Part shown: positions 1-11,990 of the stretch, piece after piece
Numbering within the stretch: the stretch's first letter is position 1
Layout: each line of letters opens with the position of its first letter
Source: Lophius americanus
Taxonomy: Eukaryota > Chordata > Actinopteri > Lophiiformes > Lophiidae
Assembly: GCA_037951165.1 (NCBI GenBank)
Contig: JBBDHG010000024.1
Span: 9,527,001 to 9,591,000, forward strand
DNA: 64,000 bases
Direction of reading: 5' to 3'
Position numbers and translations under genes: made by a program
Notes under the pieces: model-generated
Told to the model about the DNA's origin: nothing
The model's database searches: none
Seen by the model: the letters and a program-made list of their open reading frames with translations, nothing else

Positions 1-1894
1 GCCAAATGTTGAGAGGACAAGCTAAATATAAGCGTGTATTGGATTTCAAGGAGCATGAAATGGTCGGTGCAGAGCGCGGGCGTCAGTCGTGCTCCAGAGG
101 GCCGTGATGGATGTATGACACTGCCCTCCCCATTTCCTGGGGTCAAGCAACTTGAGGACATGTATCTCTGGAAGTTAGCCTGCAGCTCCTTCAATTCCAG
201 GAAGAAAAAAATCCATCACATCCTAAACACTCTGAGCCACTTCAGAAAATGCTGGACTTGTGATAACTAAAGGAAGATTCCGCCAAGACAAGCAGAAGAG
301 AATGTGGGATGCTTTCTGTCAGGAAACCAAGTCTCTCCCTAAGAAATGTCTTAGAAGTGGTATCTTTATGGGCCTCTGTTTTATTTTCACTACAAAAGGC
401 CCGTTCTTTACTTGTGAGGTAATTCTGTGTTTGCAATTATATAGGGGGGTGAATCTAGTGATGTCACTCAGCAATTACTCCATGTTCACACTGATCTGAA
501 CACCGTATGGCTTCTCGTTAGTGGCCCAAAAATGACCAGCTGCAGCTCACCCAAAAGTGAAAGTTCTGCCAATTATCTAAACACCGCTGTGCCAAAGGAA
601 AGTTGGGTGAACTTATGATGTGCTCACGCTTAACCCAATTGTGCCACTCGTCTGAGTAACAGGAACCCAAACAGTTTCTTGGTGAATGTTTTGTGGAGTT
701 ATGGTAGAACCAGTGATGGCAGGGTTCTAACAAACTAAGCTATTGATCAAGCACAACGATCAGGCACCACTCTACAGGCTAACCTACCACTACCAGGAAT
801 GGACATCCAAAGACCCCAGTCGAGTATTTGTTTCCACTCTGTAAAACCTCATGAGGTTGACTCATGAAGCAACGTGGCAAGAGAGCTCAGGGTATTAAAC
901 TGTCATCTGTGGCGGTTCAGGTGGTTGTAGAGAGAGTCCGAAGCACCAGAACTCTCTAATATACTAGTTATCACCCATCATAATACATCATTCATCTTTA
1001 TCTCACTCTCCGTCTCTCCTGATTGAAAATATTTGAGGTCTGGAGACGCTCAATCCTGAAAAGCTTTTGCGAAACAAGGTCAGCAGAATTTCTCATACGC
1101 ATAACGTGAGATCCAACGTTGGCAGTGACAATTTTCTTTGGAAAACTATTAACAAATATTTAAGATATAGGCTTTAAAGTTAAGAGGAAACTCCATCAGA
1201 GGAAGTAGCAAAAGCCCAGACTGTGAATTTCTAAGTTTTCACTCCAAATCCACAGCACACAAAGTTCATCATCTGTATTCTGACTCCTGCAAATAAAGAT
1301 CAACAAGGATTTGTTTGGATTATCTGTGGCACTAACGTTGTGGGATTTCCCTCTTCTCATTTGTGTAAATGGTAAGTTTAACTCGCTCTGGTATGCAGTC
1401 GTATGAGTGTGAGGAGAACTCTAGAGTTTCTCCCGGTTCTGCGTGACCCTGCTTTCAGGTAGCAAATAAACACCGTAGGGTTGGTACTTAAAGTTGTGGG
1501 ACACTTACAGTTGTAATACTCCTAGTAGTACATTTTGATAGACTAGAGTAGTAGTTATAGTCAGAAAATTTAAACATGCAAATTAAAACTTGGGTAAGGT
1601 TGGGCTGCAAAGGATCAACATGTGGGAGAAGGGGAGGCTGCGTTTTTGGGCCACATTTGAAATGAAATGGGTCTTGCCCTGAGATGCATGTGGTTTTTAA
1701 ATACAGCATTGAGAGAATGCAGACTCTCAGCCGAGAATTTTACAACAAACATTGTGTGGAGGCTTTGAAAAGCCTTTGTTTCCATTATAGGATATAAATA
1801 GAGAGTCGGGAATCTGCAAACGAAGCGTGATGTACGACACAATCAGCATCTTACATACTGTGTGAGTCACATGTGAAAACGACGGGCAATAATA
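1..1894. other. No gene recognised
   Basis: Ordinary AT-rich non-coding sequence. Open frames are short (under 80 codons), overlap on both strands and resemble nothing I know. No RNA gene seen. Confidence 0.6.
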
Positions 1895-2028
1895 TCTGTG
1901 TAGATTCTCGTTCATCCAGGTCATGGAAACCCTTGTGGGTTGAATCTGAATCAACTGGACTTCTGTTTAGGGCTGAGGATGTTTCGACTCTCATCCAAGA
2001 GGCTTCTTCTTCAAAGAAAAACAAGAAG
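1895..2028 (-). repeat. Dispersed repeat fragment, possibly Penelope-like 3' region
   Basis: Contains gattctcgttcatccaggtc, then caactggacttctgtt and tgtttcgactctcatccaag. This combination recurs in fish genomes next to Penelope-like elements as far as I recall. A second copy of the first part lies at 16571-16632. Class is uncertain. Confidence 0.5.
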
Positions 2029-2067
2029 CCTCTGCTCTGCAAATGAGCTTATGACTATGACATTTCC
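2029..2067 (+). repeat. Direct repeat, copy 1
   Basis: A 39-bp segment (cctctgctctgcaaatgagc, then ttatgactatgacatttcc) that recurs at 2773-2811 with two mismatches in the same orientation. It directly follows the 1895-2028 repeat, so it may be part of one mobile unit. Confidence 0.8.
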
Positions 2068-2623
2068 GCAAAAAAATGTGCATTAAAATGGCGAAAAACT
2101 TCATTTAGCCTCCTTGTTCCATGGCAGACGATCTCGGGCCTCTGTTTGGAGGGTAAATGGTTTCCAGACCTCGCGGTGCAATGCCAATTTGGCAACGTTT
2201 TCAGTTGATTTTCCTCTTCTATTAGTTAGCTGCTGACTGCTACATGCCACTCTTAAAGCCATCCAGCTGTGGGTCACAGAAATCTTTCAAACTGTCATGT
2301 CTTTTCACATTCACATCTGTTACTACCTCCACTGCCACCTCATTGCTTTTAACAGAGTGCAGGGATGAAGCACACACACCAGTCCCAGCTTATTGAATAG
2401 CCTGTTCAAAAGATTAGGTTAGATGCTATAAAGAGTCAGTTGGCGTTTAGTACCTTTTTCTTCAAAAAGAGTTAACATTGTCCTCATTTATGTAGGAAAA
2501 AGCAGCAAGACATTTCCTGTTCCACACGTGTTTCATGGACATAGAAGCTGATCTTTCCATCAGCACTGTGGTGAGTAGAAGAGTAACTTTTTTTTTTTTT
2601 GTAAGAGAACTGTTGCTTTCTGT

Positions 2624-2659
2624 CCTTACTGTCTTGAGTTGCCTTACTGTCTTGAGTTG
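2624..2659 (+). repeat. Perfect 18-bp tandem duplication
   Basis: The unit ccttactgtcttgagttg occurs twice head to tail (2624-2641, 2642-2659), followed by a C run. Confidence 0.9.
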
Positions 2660-2772
2660 CCCCCCCGATGAAGAGCGCTGATTCAGTTCATTCAGAGTCG
2701 AGCACAATTACTTCATCGCTGCAGTGTGGGCGGACCAGGACAGATGCAGAGATGTTTTTGGCTTTCGCTTTA

Positions 2773-2811
2773 CCTCTGCTCTGCAAAGGAGCTTATGACT
2801 ATGATATTTCC
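2773..2811 (+). repeat. Direct repeat, copy 2
   Basis: Second copy of the 2029-2067 segment with two substitutions (a to g and c to t changes in the middle and 3' part). Confidence 0.8.
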
Positions 2812-3879
2812 ATCCCATCCCATCCCAGGCATTTGAATGAAGTGTTAGGACTTGCTGCATTGAAGATGTTTGCCTATTGAAGCTTATCTTGCGTTGGAGA
2901 AACACAAGTCTTGCAAACACATTGGGGAACAGCTGTCGGAAGCCTTCAAACCGAACAACTTGAACTTTAAAATGTTATTTTACAGGCATGTGATTACAGA
3001 AGTGGGCTAGCCGGGGCATCTGGTAGGTTGCACAAGCGTGGTTTGGTTTCTGTTCAGAAGTTGCGAGCGTGGTTTCCATCTTTCCTCTGTTTTACACGCA
3101 CGTTTACTCCTTGGAAGCAGCTGTGCAGGAGAGTCCTAAAATGTAAAGCGTGCTCTAAAGGTGATTTTCGGTTGATTTGTAGTCTCAGGTAATCGAGCTT
3201 CCCAAATGGTTTTAATTTGAGAAAGACTACAGATGCAACCGTTTCCCTGCTTCAGAGCATCGTAGTGGAGTACGTTTCCACAGCGGTATTTTTGTGGATA
3301 GCCTAAGGTGTTGTAGCTTAAGCGTGAGAAAGTAGGTTTTTACCAGCAGTCGTATCCAGCATGGGTTGCACCTGAGAGTAATCACCGGGGCAGGATGCAC
3401 TATTACCTGTCCGGCAGGGCAGTAAATCTCAGAAGAATGGTTAGTGAACAACTGTGCTTCCAGAAAATGGAAGCTTTGGCTTCACTAATGGGGCAAAAAT
3501 ATCCCGAGGGGGCAGCAAACCTTCCTCCGTATTTCTCAGTTTTTACATATCTGCCTTAATTTACCTTTTGTGTTTAGTAAAGCATAGAACTGTGTGTAAA
3601 ATCATAATTTACAACATGATTACCAGTTAATATCGTTTTATGAGACTCAAAGACCTGGAGATAAGAATTCTGATGTAATTTCAAATGTTTTCTGTGAGTC
3701 TAGTAAAAGGGGTGCTGAACCTCTTCTAAATTCTGATGTAGCCTTAAAAGCCACATATTATGCTATTACACAACATGCAGTCTATTTAAATCGCTAACAT
3801 TTCAATACAAATATCAAAGTAAAGCTCAACAATATGTCTGTTCATTAAAATATGTAAATCCTTCTTCGTTTGGCTGTTC

Positions 3880-4935
3880 CCTTTAAGGGTCTCCTCATCT
3901 GTTTCCTTCTTGCCCTGTCCTCTGCGTCTTTTTTTGTCCACAAACAAACTGCATGTCCTCTTTTACCACTTTCAGAAACCTCCTCTTTGGTCTTCCCCTT
4001 TTTCTCCATCTCCAGCACCATCTACAAACAGATCCACTATCCCTCCTCTTCACAGGTACAAACCATCTCTATCTGGCTTTTCTGACTTTGTCTCGAAGAT
4101 GCCTATCCTGGGCTGTCCCTCAGATGTTCTCCTTCCTCATCACTCTCATAGAAAATCTGAATATCTTCAACTCTAACACCTCCAGCTCTGCCTCCTGTAT
4201 TTTGTTCAGCGTCACCATCTGTAAACCAAACAGCATAGCTGCTCTTACTACCATCCTGTAAACTTTTCCCTTCATTCCTGCTGCTTCTTTTCTGTCAAAG
4301 ATAACTATGTGTCCTTTATCTCCTTCACCTTCTTCACCTCTACTCCTTGCATCCTCACCGTTCCACCTGCCTCCCATTCATTCCTCTTTCTTTCCGGTGC
4401 ATACCTCCACCTCTCCAGCTTTTCTTCTACCTGCTCCCTGCTCTCACTGCGGATCCCAACGCCATGCACCAACATCATATTCCATAGAGACTCTGCTCTG
4501 ACTTCATCGGTCAGCTTGTCCATCACCATAGCAAACAAGAAGGGGCTCAGAGCCAATCCTTGGTGCAGTCCCACCTCAACTTTGAACCCATCCGTCACTC
4601 CTACACCTCACTGCTGTCATGCTGCTCTCATACATATCCTTTACCACTCTAACATACTTCTCTGCCAATACATGAATCCTCTTGCAGTCCCACATTCCTC
4701 CTTTGGCACTTTGTCGTAAGCTTTCTCTAAATCCACAAAGACACAATGTAACTCCATCAGCACTCTCAAAGAAAACATCTCATCATTAATGCTCTTTCCT
4801 GGCATGACACCAGACTGCTGTCCACAAATTCTCACCTCTTTTCTTAACCTAGCTTCTGCTACTCTTTCCCTGATCTTCACCATGTGGCTCATCAGCTATA
4901 AGCCTCTGTAGCTGCTGCAGCTCTGCAGATCAACC
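3880..4935 (-). mobile_element. RTE-type LINE fossil (reverse transcriptase remnants)
   Basis: Minus-strand open pieces in shifted frames give VFVDLEKAYDKVPKEE (4641-4892), VGLHQGLALSPFLFAMVMD (4305-4598) and KGKVYRMVVRAAMLFG (4120-4377). These are palm and thumb-side motifs of RTE-clade reverse transcriptase as found in fish. The expected F/YADD catalytic box after the HQG segment is gone; the sequence goes from SLWNMMLV straight to SESREQVEEKLERW. The 3880-4110 part matches the 3' portion of the same kind of element. Truncated and dead. Edges are approximate. Confidence 0.8.
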
Positions 4936-4970
4936 GAGAGTCAGACGATACAAGGCATCGTCTGACTCTC
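4936..4970. repeat. Perfect inverted repeat, 14-bp arms
   Basis: gagagtcagacgat, 7-base loop, atcgtctgactctc. It sits at the right edge of the RTE fossil. Could form a stem-loop in RNA or mark a fold-back junction. Confidence 0.85.
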
Positions 4971-6814
4971 CAAGATGGCGTTGAACAACTTAGTGAAAAA
5001 CTCCACTGCCCTCTTGGGTCCAGCGTCTTGCTCCGGGGATCTGCGATAAGTAGTCGCTCTCTTCCTCAGGAGAACGCTGCCATGCCGGACAGAATTTGTG
5101 TACTGTTCCTTTAATGCTTAATGGAAGTAAAAACCCAATAAAATGTCATTCTTTGTTTCAAATTCTATTTTAATGAATTAAACACATATGCTTGTACAAT
5201 ATAATTCAGAATTAGCTATGCCACCAGTTTCTCTGAGTTATATCAATTTTCCAGATTTCTCCTGTAAATCTTTACATAATAGTTTTTTTTTTAAATTAAT
5301 TTCAGCCTGGAAAGTAATTCTGCTTGGAAAAAATATGAGGAACAATGTGTCTGCCGTCCTGCCAGGAATGATGTGAAATATATTAAAACGGAGCCCAAAA
5401 CAGTAGCTTTGAGACTCTGCATGAGGAGCTCCCAGAGAACTGCATGGGTTTGCTCTTCTTCCCCTGAATGTGGTGGTCTTCTTCACCTCTCCTCCATCCG
5501 TAGCTGCAGAACGCTAGCATTTGAGAAGTCCCATCTGCACTCCAGGGGAGTAATGGCAGGAAGCAGGGCTCGGCTGGCGGAATGGGAAGCAGGATGGATG
5601 GAACTACTGTGGCGAGCGCTGCGGCGATGAAGTCAGCGTCTGGCTCGCGTTGAAAGTAAGCCGGGCTAAGTCCCTCCCACAACAGCCAACATGTTGAGCA
5701 CACATGAGAGAGCCGTCCCAGATATCGGCGGGCTGGTGTCTCTGTGAATTTCCTGATTGTTGATGAGCGTTGTGGGTGGTTGGCAGAGCCCGGTTGTCCC
5801 AGAACCAGTTAGCGATGAGGTCACTGGCTGCATATTTTACAGGCGGCCATATGAAGTCTAATACAGGGCCGTTAAAGGTGAACACGGATCCAAAAGCCAT
5901 TGATGTTCTTGGCACACTGTTCCCTTGCGTGTGCAGGAAATATTGTCTGAGCAGGATGATGTCATGGACTAAACCACACAGCATGCCTGTTTTTTAATGC
6001 CTCACTGAGAGAGGTGATAGCTTGGAGGGGGATTCTTAATTTAAGACGTATGTTCTAAATGCCTTGACGAGCTCCTGACACAGCAGTGCTGAGGAAGTCG
6101 TTGCAAGTGCGTTATTAAGTGGCATTGCAGCTTTTTAAACACACGAATTGCACCAAATGATTTATTGCCCACGTTTAACAAGATTTTTACATATGTATAC
6201 TTCACTGCTGCTATGGCAACAAGTAAATATTACATCGTTTTTCATCTGCAGTTTTCCAGCAGGGCACACAAACGTGCCGCGTAAGCCTATTTATTATCAC
6301 GCACTTTGGCAACCCGGCCGTATAAAGTCAGAAACTCACTATGTCATCTGGAAAAATAGACCTAAAGTTCAAGAAATTCATCTCCTCACCCGGTGCTGTG
6401 TTGATAAAGTGTGCGCTAACAAGGTGTATTAATGGTTTTGAGGCATGTCCACAGCGATCTCTATATTTATACAGTCAGTGATTGCAGTCTGATTGCAGTT
6501 GCATTTTTTCGCTTCAGGTATCACACGTCCTGTGCGACTGAATAAGATACAGGGTTCAGTCTTGAAAAAACATATATAACGTAAGGAACTGGGTCTGGCA
6601 TAGTCCCTGAAGGCTCATTCATTCTCCCTCTGCCGACTAAAATAAATAAGTCTGAGACGCATCCATCAGCGCCTGCATTCAGCGCCGTGAAAAAGTATTG
6701 GACCACTCGGATTTCTACCACTTTTGAGTGTCTCTCATATAACACTGTGTCAGAACGTCAAAATAATTAACGCAAAAAAAAAAATGCAAGACACAAATCC
6801 ACCCGTTTTCTGTA
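4971..6814. other. No gene recognised
   Basis: Contains minus-strand open frames of 106 codons (5383-5703) and 126 codons (5604-5984), neither with a recognisable domain nor flanked by convincing splice sites. I see no supportable gene. Confidence 0.5.
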
Positions 6815-7016
6815 ACCTCGTATCCTGTGCAGGGTCATAGGGTGGCTGGAGCCCAAAACCGGCTGACATTGGTTGGACCAGATGCTAGTTAATCACAGGG
6901 TCAGAACAAAGAGACAAAACAACCATCCATGCATTCCTTCTCCCCCACTGGTCACATATTCACCTATATTGCATCTATATTTGGACTGTGGGAGGAATCT
7001 GTAGTGTAAATTAAAT

Positions 7017-7063
<47 letters not shown>

Positions 7064-7205
7064 TGGAGGGAACCCACATAAACCCTGTCTGTGTGAAGTT
7101 TGCATGTTCAGTGTGGAGAACATCCAAACGCCACACTGAGGGCATGTGATGGATTTGAACATTGAACTTTTCCTGCGAGGCAACTGTTCTGCTGCTTCGT
7201 CACAC
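6815..7205 (-). repeat. Common teleost interspersed repeat, interrupted by a microsatellite
   Basis: Reads cctgtgcagggtcatagggt, then agagacaaaacaaccatcca, ggactgtgggaggaa, and tgtgtgaagtttgcatgttc. This is a very common fish repeat whose 3' part resembles a tRNA-like tail. Related copy at 52300-52500. Its class is uncertain to me; the strand given is a guess. Confidence 0.55.
7018..7061. repeat. (TAT)n microsatellite
   Basis: About 14 trinucleotide units lying inside the interspersed repeat at 6815-7205. Confidence 0.95.
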
Positions 7206-8532
7206 ATTATACTTTCATTAAATATTTTAAAAAGGAATCCAAAACCTAAATCACTGGCTTTAAAAACTATTCCATTACTGAACGTTACTGCAGCCGAACA
7301 CCTCAGATATCTGGAGATCAGTCTCTGACATCACTGATTCTTGCAGAGCCACTTTAGCGGAGCCATGTTGGTGGGTCTGTGAGGCTAAACTCTTCTTATC
7401 AGGTCCCACTACAGCACCTCAGCGGGGTTCAGCTCCAGACTTTGACTTAAACCCTTCAGCTAGGGAACATTGTCTTACTGAGTGGCCCAACTCACGCTGA
7501 GCTTCAACTCACAAACTGATGATCTGACATTCTCCTTCAGAATTTTCTGGCAGTTTGCAGAATTCATGTTTCCCTCAATCATGTTGAGTCATCCTGGCAC
7601 TGAAGCAGCAAAGAAGCCCTCCAGTAGCAGACCGCCTCCTTCGTCTTTGACCGCAGGTATAATGTTCTTTGGTTCTAATCAAAAGATAATTAGTTTTGAA
7701 AGAGCTCAACTACACACTCTTGACTGATCCTCAAATGTAACAACACATAATTGAGGCTACAGCGGTACCTGCAAAAACCATTTCAAGCGGTACTGTTACA
7801 TATTTTCCCCTTCAGGAGTAATGAATACGGACCGAGTGGAAGCAGCGTATGGAGGGAAGGCTCCGTCTGCGTCCATATCCGCGTTTAATGCTGAGTATAA
7901 ACGAGCCTTTACTTGGATTGGCAGTCAAACAAACAGTCTGAGCTCACTGTGTCCTCAGTGAGCCAAGACTGAACTTAACAGGGACATTCTTAAACATCTC
8001 CGAGTAAATTCACACACTGACCGACTCGCATTATGGTTAAACTCGGCATCCTCAGCCACATCGTGTCCAAACCTACACTTTTGACTTTTTCTTCCAATCT
8101 GGTTCTCTGCATCCTCCACTACACTTTCACCGTTACCTCAGTAACCACATCTTAGTATTACTCAATCTCCCCTCACTTAGAGGCAGGACAGCCGTGACAT
8201 TCTGCATTACTCCTGTTCATTATTGGTTTGGACCGGAGTCTGTGTCAGCCTTTTTTTCTACGACACCACTTTGTGCAGCGTCATTGAAAAATGTCTGGCA
8301 AATTTGAACTTAAGTGAGCAAAAACCCAACATGATTGTTTGAATAAGTTATTTCTAATATCGTGACTTGGAAATGTCTGAGAATCTGCTCTCTGAACATA
8401 AATGTAAGTCGTGGGAGACGGTCCTTGAAAAGCAATTCAAAACTCAGCAGCTGAATGGCTCCTCCTTAAACGAGGAGACCAGCATGAAATTCATTTTTCT
8501 TTTGGCATTTGTGGGCGATAGAACCGACATTT
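7206..8532. other. No gene recognised
   Basis: Non-coding by inspection; no domains, RNA genes or clear repeats. Confidence 0.5.
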
Positions 8533-9735
8533 AAACCCATCAGCCACAACTTTATAACCACCTAATGTTGTGTAGGGCATTCCAGAACAGTTCTGACCGA
8601 TCGACACATGGACTCTGGACTATGAGAACTCTGAAGGGATATTGTGGTGTCTGGCACCAAGATGTGAGCAGCAGATCCTCTAAATCCTTTAAGGTGCGAG
8701 GTGAGGCCTCCATGGATCAAACTGGTTTGTCCAGTACATCCCACGGATTAAGACCTGGGGAATTTGTTAGGGTGTATTATTCTTCTGAAAGAGGCCAACG
8801 ACGCGAGGGAATAGTGTTTCGATTAAGAGATGTTCTTGGTCTCCAGCAATCTTTAGGTAAGATGAAGAACATCCACATGAAGGACCAAAGGTTTTCCAGC
8901 AGAACATTGTTAAAGCGTCACACTGGTAATTCGGCAACTCATCCACGGTTCTGCTGCAGACGTGCCCATTGTGTTTTGCAATCTCTCGCAATGGATGGTT
9001 AAGGAATTGGCCCGCTAACTTCTCTGCAGTAACAAAGCGCTATGCACAGAAAAGTGCGATGCCCGGTTTTCTGATAATGCTGAGAACCATCATTAACTCT
9101 TTTGGCAAGCTGTGCTACAGTGGCTCGTCCGTGGGATCAGACTACAGTGGTTAGCCCTGGCTCTCCATGCCCATAAATGAGCCTTGGGTTCCCTAAGCCT
9201 CTATCACTAGTTCGCCAGTTGTCGGATCACACACACCCAACAAGACCTGCAGTTCTGGAGATGTTCTGGCCCAGTGGTCTTTGTCATAGTTGCTCAGATG
9301 TCTTTTAAACTGTCTCCAAGTGAAGGTTTTATTTATGTAGCGTATTCACAACAACCACAAAAAGTTGTCCAAACTGCTGAAGAGGCTTTAAAACAGATGA
9401 AGATAAAACGACAAATTGAAGGAGATTAAAAAAAAAAAATAAGTCAAAAGAAATATCCGATAATATATTCAGTTTAAAGAAGATAGATAAAAGTAAGATA
9501 TAAAGATGAAAAGAAATAAGCATTTGAAGCAACTCTAGTTGCCGGGATTTAATAATTTCGAGGCTATTTGCAGACCCGACATTCATCCAGAGGTAAGGGC
9601 CCGCCTCAGCAAAAGCCCGGTCACCTTCAGTACAAAATGTTCCCTTGCTGCCTCATTTATCCCAACCACTGACAAGAGCCAATGGCAACAGGATAATTAA
9701 TGTTATTCTGACTTCACCTGTCTGTGGTTCTAGTG
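8533..9735 (-). mobile_element. Tc1-like transposon fossil, family A copy 1
   Basis: The left terminal region reads cagccacaactttataacca. The minus strand gives a decayed transposase piece around 8767-8991 (MFCWKTFGPSCG, then ETLFPRVVGLFQKNN), which corresponds to the catalytic-core region of Tc1 transposases with the D-N-A-P box worn away. The right end (9640-9735) carries ttcccttgctgcctcattta and cacctgtctgtggttc. Positions 9310-9640 look like foreign sequence inserted in the copy. Frameshifted and inactive. Confidence 0.75.
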
Positions 9736-10596
9736 TGTTGTCTAAATGGAAATAAGAAATATATGGAAAAAGTCAGATCTGAGGCTGGACTGAATGTAAA
9801 ACAGGACTGGAAGTATTTTCTACTTTGTATACGTATTCTGATACGGGTGCTCCGCTCGGACCTGATGTCGTAGCCGCTAACAGGCAGCAGCGTGGAGCTC
9901 GTTAGCGAGCGGCGTCTCCATATCTCCCGACATCCTGACTGCGTAAAACCAGTAGGGGAGATGTTGCTGATTGCCATCTCTCAGCCTCCAGCGTCCATTC
10001 CTACTAAAACTCTTTGTTTTATAGTGAAGTGGAAAAGGACTCCCATCTGTCTGAGAGAATATTCCATGTGGTACAAGGAATCAGTGAGCGCCTTATGAAA
10101 ACGTTAATGAAGGAGCAGCCTCCACCTCGGCGAGCGGCCCTGCTGCTTTTCTCGGAAGGTAATGCTTCTTCCTTTATTCTCCTTAATAGCAGTTTTGATT
10201 ATTTGCAACCATTGTTTGTCCTGTTCTGTATCTATTAAAGAACCAATGCTGCTGCTTCGGTTACTGCAGGAAATTTAAAGCACAGCACCGATTACTTTAA
10301 TTACATTCACATGTTTTCGAAGACGGAAAGAATTACCTTTAATGGATGTTTGTACAGAAGCACAGTTAATCGGCAAATAGCTTAAATCAAATCTATGAAA
10401 AATGTAAAACTTACCCAACCCTAACCCCTAACCCAAAAATCAGATGTATAAATCATCCTCCTTATATACCTAAACAGTCGGGGACATTACGGAACGTCAT
10501 GGTGGCTGCCGCCTCATCGGCCGCCGTGTCCACCACTGCTGATCGTTTATGTAAATGAAATAACGAAAAATAAAAACGTTTCATTGTTCATTTCCA
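9736..10596. other. No gene recognised
   Basis: Two overlapping short plus-strand frames near 9892-10238 have no recognisable domain. Nothing else seen. Confidence 0.5.
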
Positions 10597-10860
10597 AATT
10601 TCAACCCCCATAGACCTCAGTGGGAGGAAGAACTGGATACATTTTGGGAAAGGTCAGTTGCATATTTCTGCCACTTGGGGGACATTTACCTCGCAAAGGA
10701 CTCAAAATTATTTTCTCAACCGTTGGTCCAATTTAGTCCAAATTTTGTGACTATGACTCGACCCAAAGAAATCTATCTGGTATACATCATATTTAACTCT
10801 AATGGTTCTCATTTAACTCGCTAGGAGGAGCTTTCTTTACGAAAACACAGTTTTTCCTAC
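10597..10860 (+). repeat. Unclassified dispersed repeat, copy 1
   Basis: Contains gtgggaggaagaactggata, then gggaaaggtcagttgcatat, then ggtccaatttagtcc. Related copies lie at 11845-11990 and 50080-50290. No coding capacity or clear termini. Confidence 0.6.
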
Positions 10861-11129
10861 AAAACTTAATCAGGGCAATTACTTGTACAACACAGGGGAT
10901 TAGGGGCTTTTCAGGGATACGCCCTTTCCGTCCGTGAAGACAGCGTCGGCCTAGTTGATATAAGCCGGTGATGTTTTTCCCGGCGTTGTTAGCTTTAATT
11001 CAAAGACGTTCCTGCTTTCTCTGAACGTTTCATGATCTGTGTTTCGTGTGATCGTTAACTCTTTGGTTGAGCTTGTGCACAAGGACGATCAAAGGTCAAT
11101 GCCAGTGGAGCGAACCCGCCAGCCGGCAG

Positions 11130-11255
11130 GTTACGTTACTGTGAGAACTGACTCAGCGTTTCACTTGCCTCGCTTTCTGGAGCGGAAAACCCAGAGTTTC
11201 ACTCATGTCAAGGTTAATAAACTCAGGGTTTCCAGTAAACCTCCTTCCTGATCCA
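11130..11255 (+). repeat. Dispersed MITE-like repeat, copy 1
   Basis: Reads cggaaaacccagagtttcac, then aactcagggtttccagtaaa. Sequence of the same type is at 62330-62520 (cggaaaacccagagcttccc, then aactcggagtttccactaaa). Typical of small fish DNA transposons, but the class is inferred. Confidence 0.55.
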
Positions 11256-11844
11256 TTCCCACCAAAAACAAGACTGTGTTATGATTCACTTTTATATCTG
11301 TATATCTTACTCAGAGCCGGCTTTGATGTCTTTGCCCTCAGTGGGTTCTCGGGCAGATGAAGGCACTGGGATATAACTCCAGGTGTGTGGTGTTCATCCA
11401 GCCCAGAATTCTCTTCTGCCTCTCCAGAGGAAATCTAAATGCACCTTGTCCACACTTGGACCTGCTGCCAGACATCCTGAGTCTTCACGGTCCAGGTTGT
11501 TTGTTGAAACTGCTCTGAGGCAGTGACTCCTGTCCTGGCTCTTGCCCTTCTTTCCTGTTCAGTCTCTCATCTTTCCTCCTCTTCCTCACACACTTGACTT
11601 CTGTCACTTACTTGGTTTCCTCCTGTGACGCCGAACTAGGAGAGTCCCTGTTACCCATACCGCTCTTTTTCTGGGATCCATACTCTCTCCACAGCTTTTC
11701 TTTGGGCGCCAGTTACGTTTTGTATGTAAAGCATAACTCGAACATTCAAACACAACATTTTCTACTCATAACAACCAAGTACTGAAGTGTTAAAAATGTA
11801 TATAACTAAAACTTTGCTGATATTATGGAATATATACATAGACC

Positions 11845-11990
11845 ACATAGACTTTAGTCTGAGGAAGAACTGGATTGATTTGGGGAAAGATCAGTTGCAC
11901 ATTTCCACCACAAAGAAGACCTTCATCTTCAAAATCCCAGTGCTTGGGACATAATATCACAACCGATGGTCCGATTTAGTCCAGCAGCAG
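11845..11990 (+). repeat. Unclassified dispersed repeat, copy 2
   Basis: Reads ctgaggaagaactggattga, then ggggaaagatcagttgcaca, then ggtccgatttagtcc. Same family and orientation as 10597-10860. Confidence 0.6.

Larger units (their letters stand above)
2068..3879. other. No gene recognised; small tandem repeats
   Basis: Apart from the 18-bp tandem duplication and the 39-bp direct repeat listed separately, and a short (CATCC)n run near 2810, I see only non-coding sequence. Confidence 0.55.

Noticed and set aside
5383..5984. Overlapping minus-strand frames of 106 and 126 codons
   Set aside because: No recognisable domain, no supporting splice structure, and overlapping open frames on the plus strand.
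6681..6780. Sequence like a transposon end (gccgtgaaaaagtattggac)
   Set aside because: Resembles ends of some fish DNA elements, but no partner end or coding remnant was found, so not annotated as an element.
8565..9002. 145-codon plus-strand frame
   Set aside because: It is the antisense of the Tc1-like transposase fossil.
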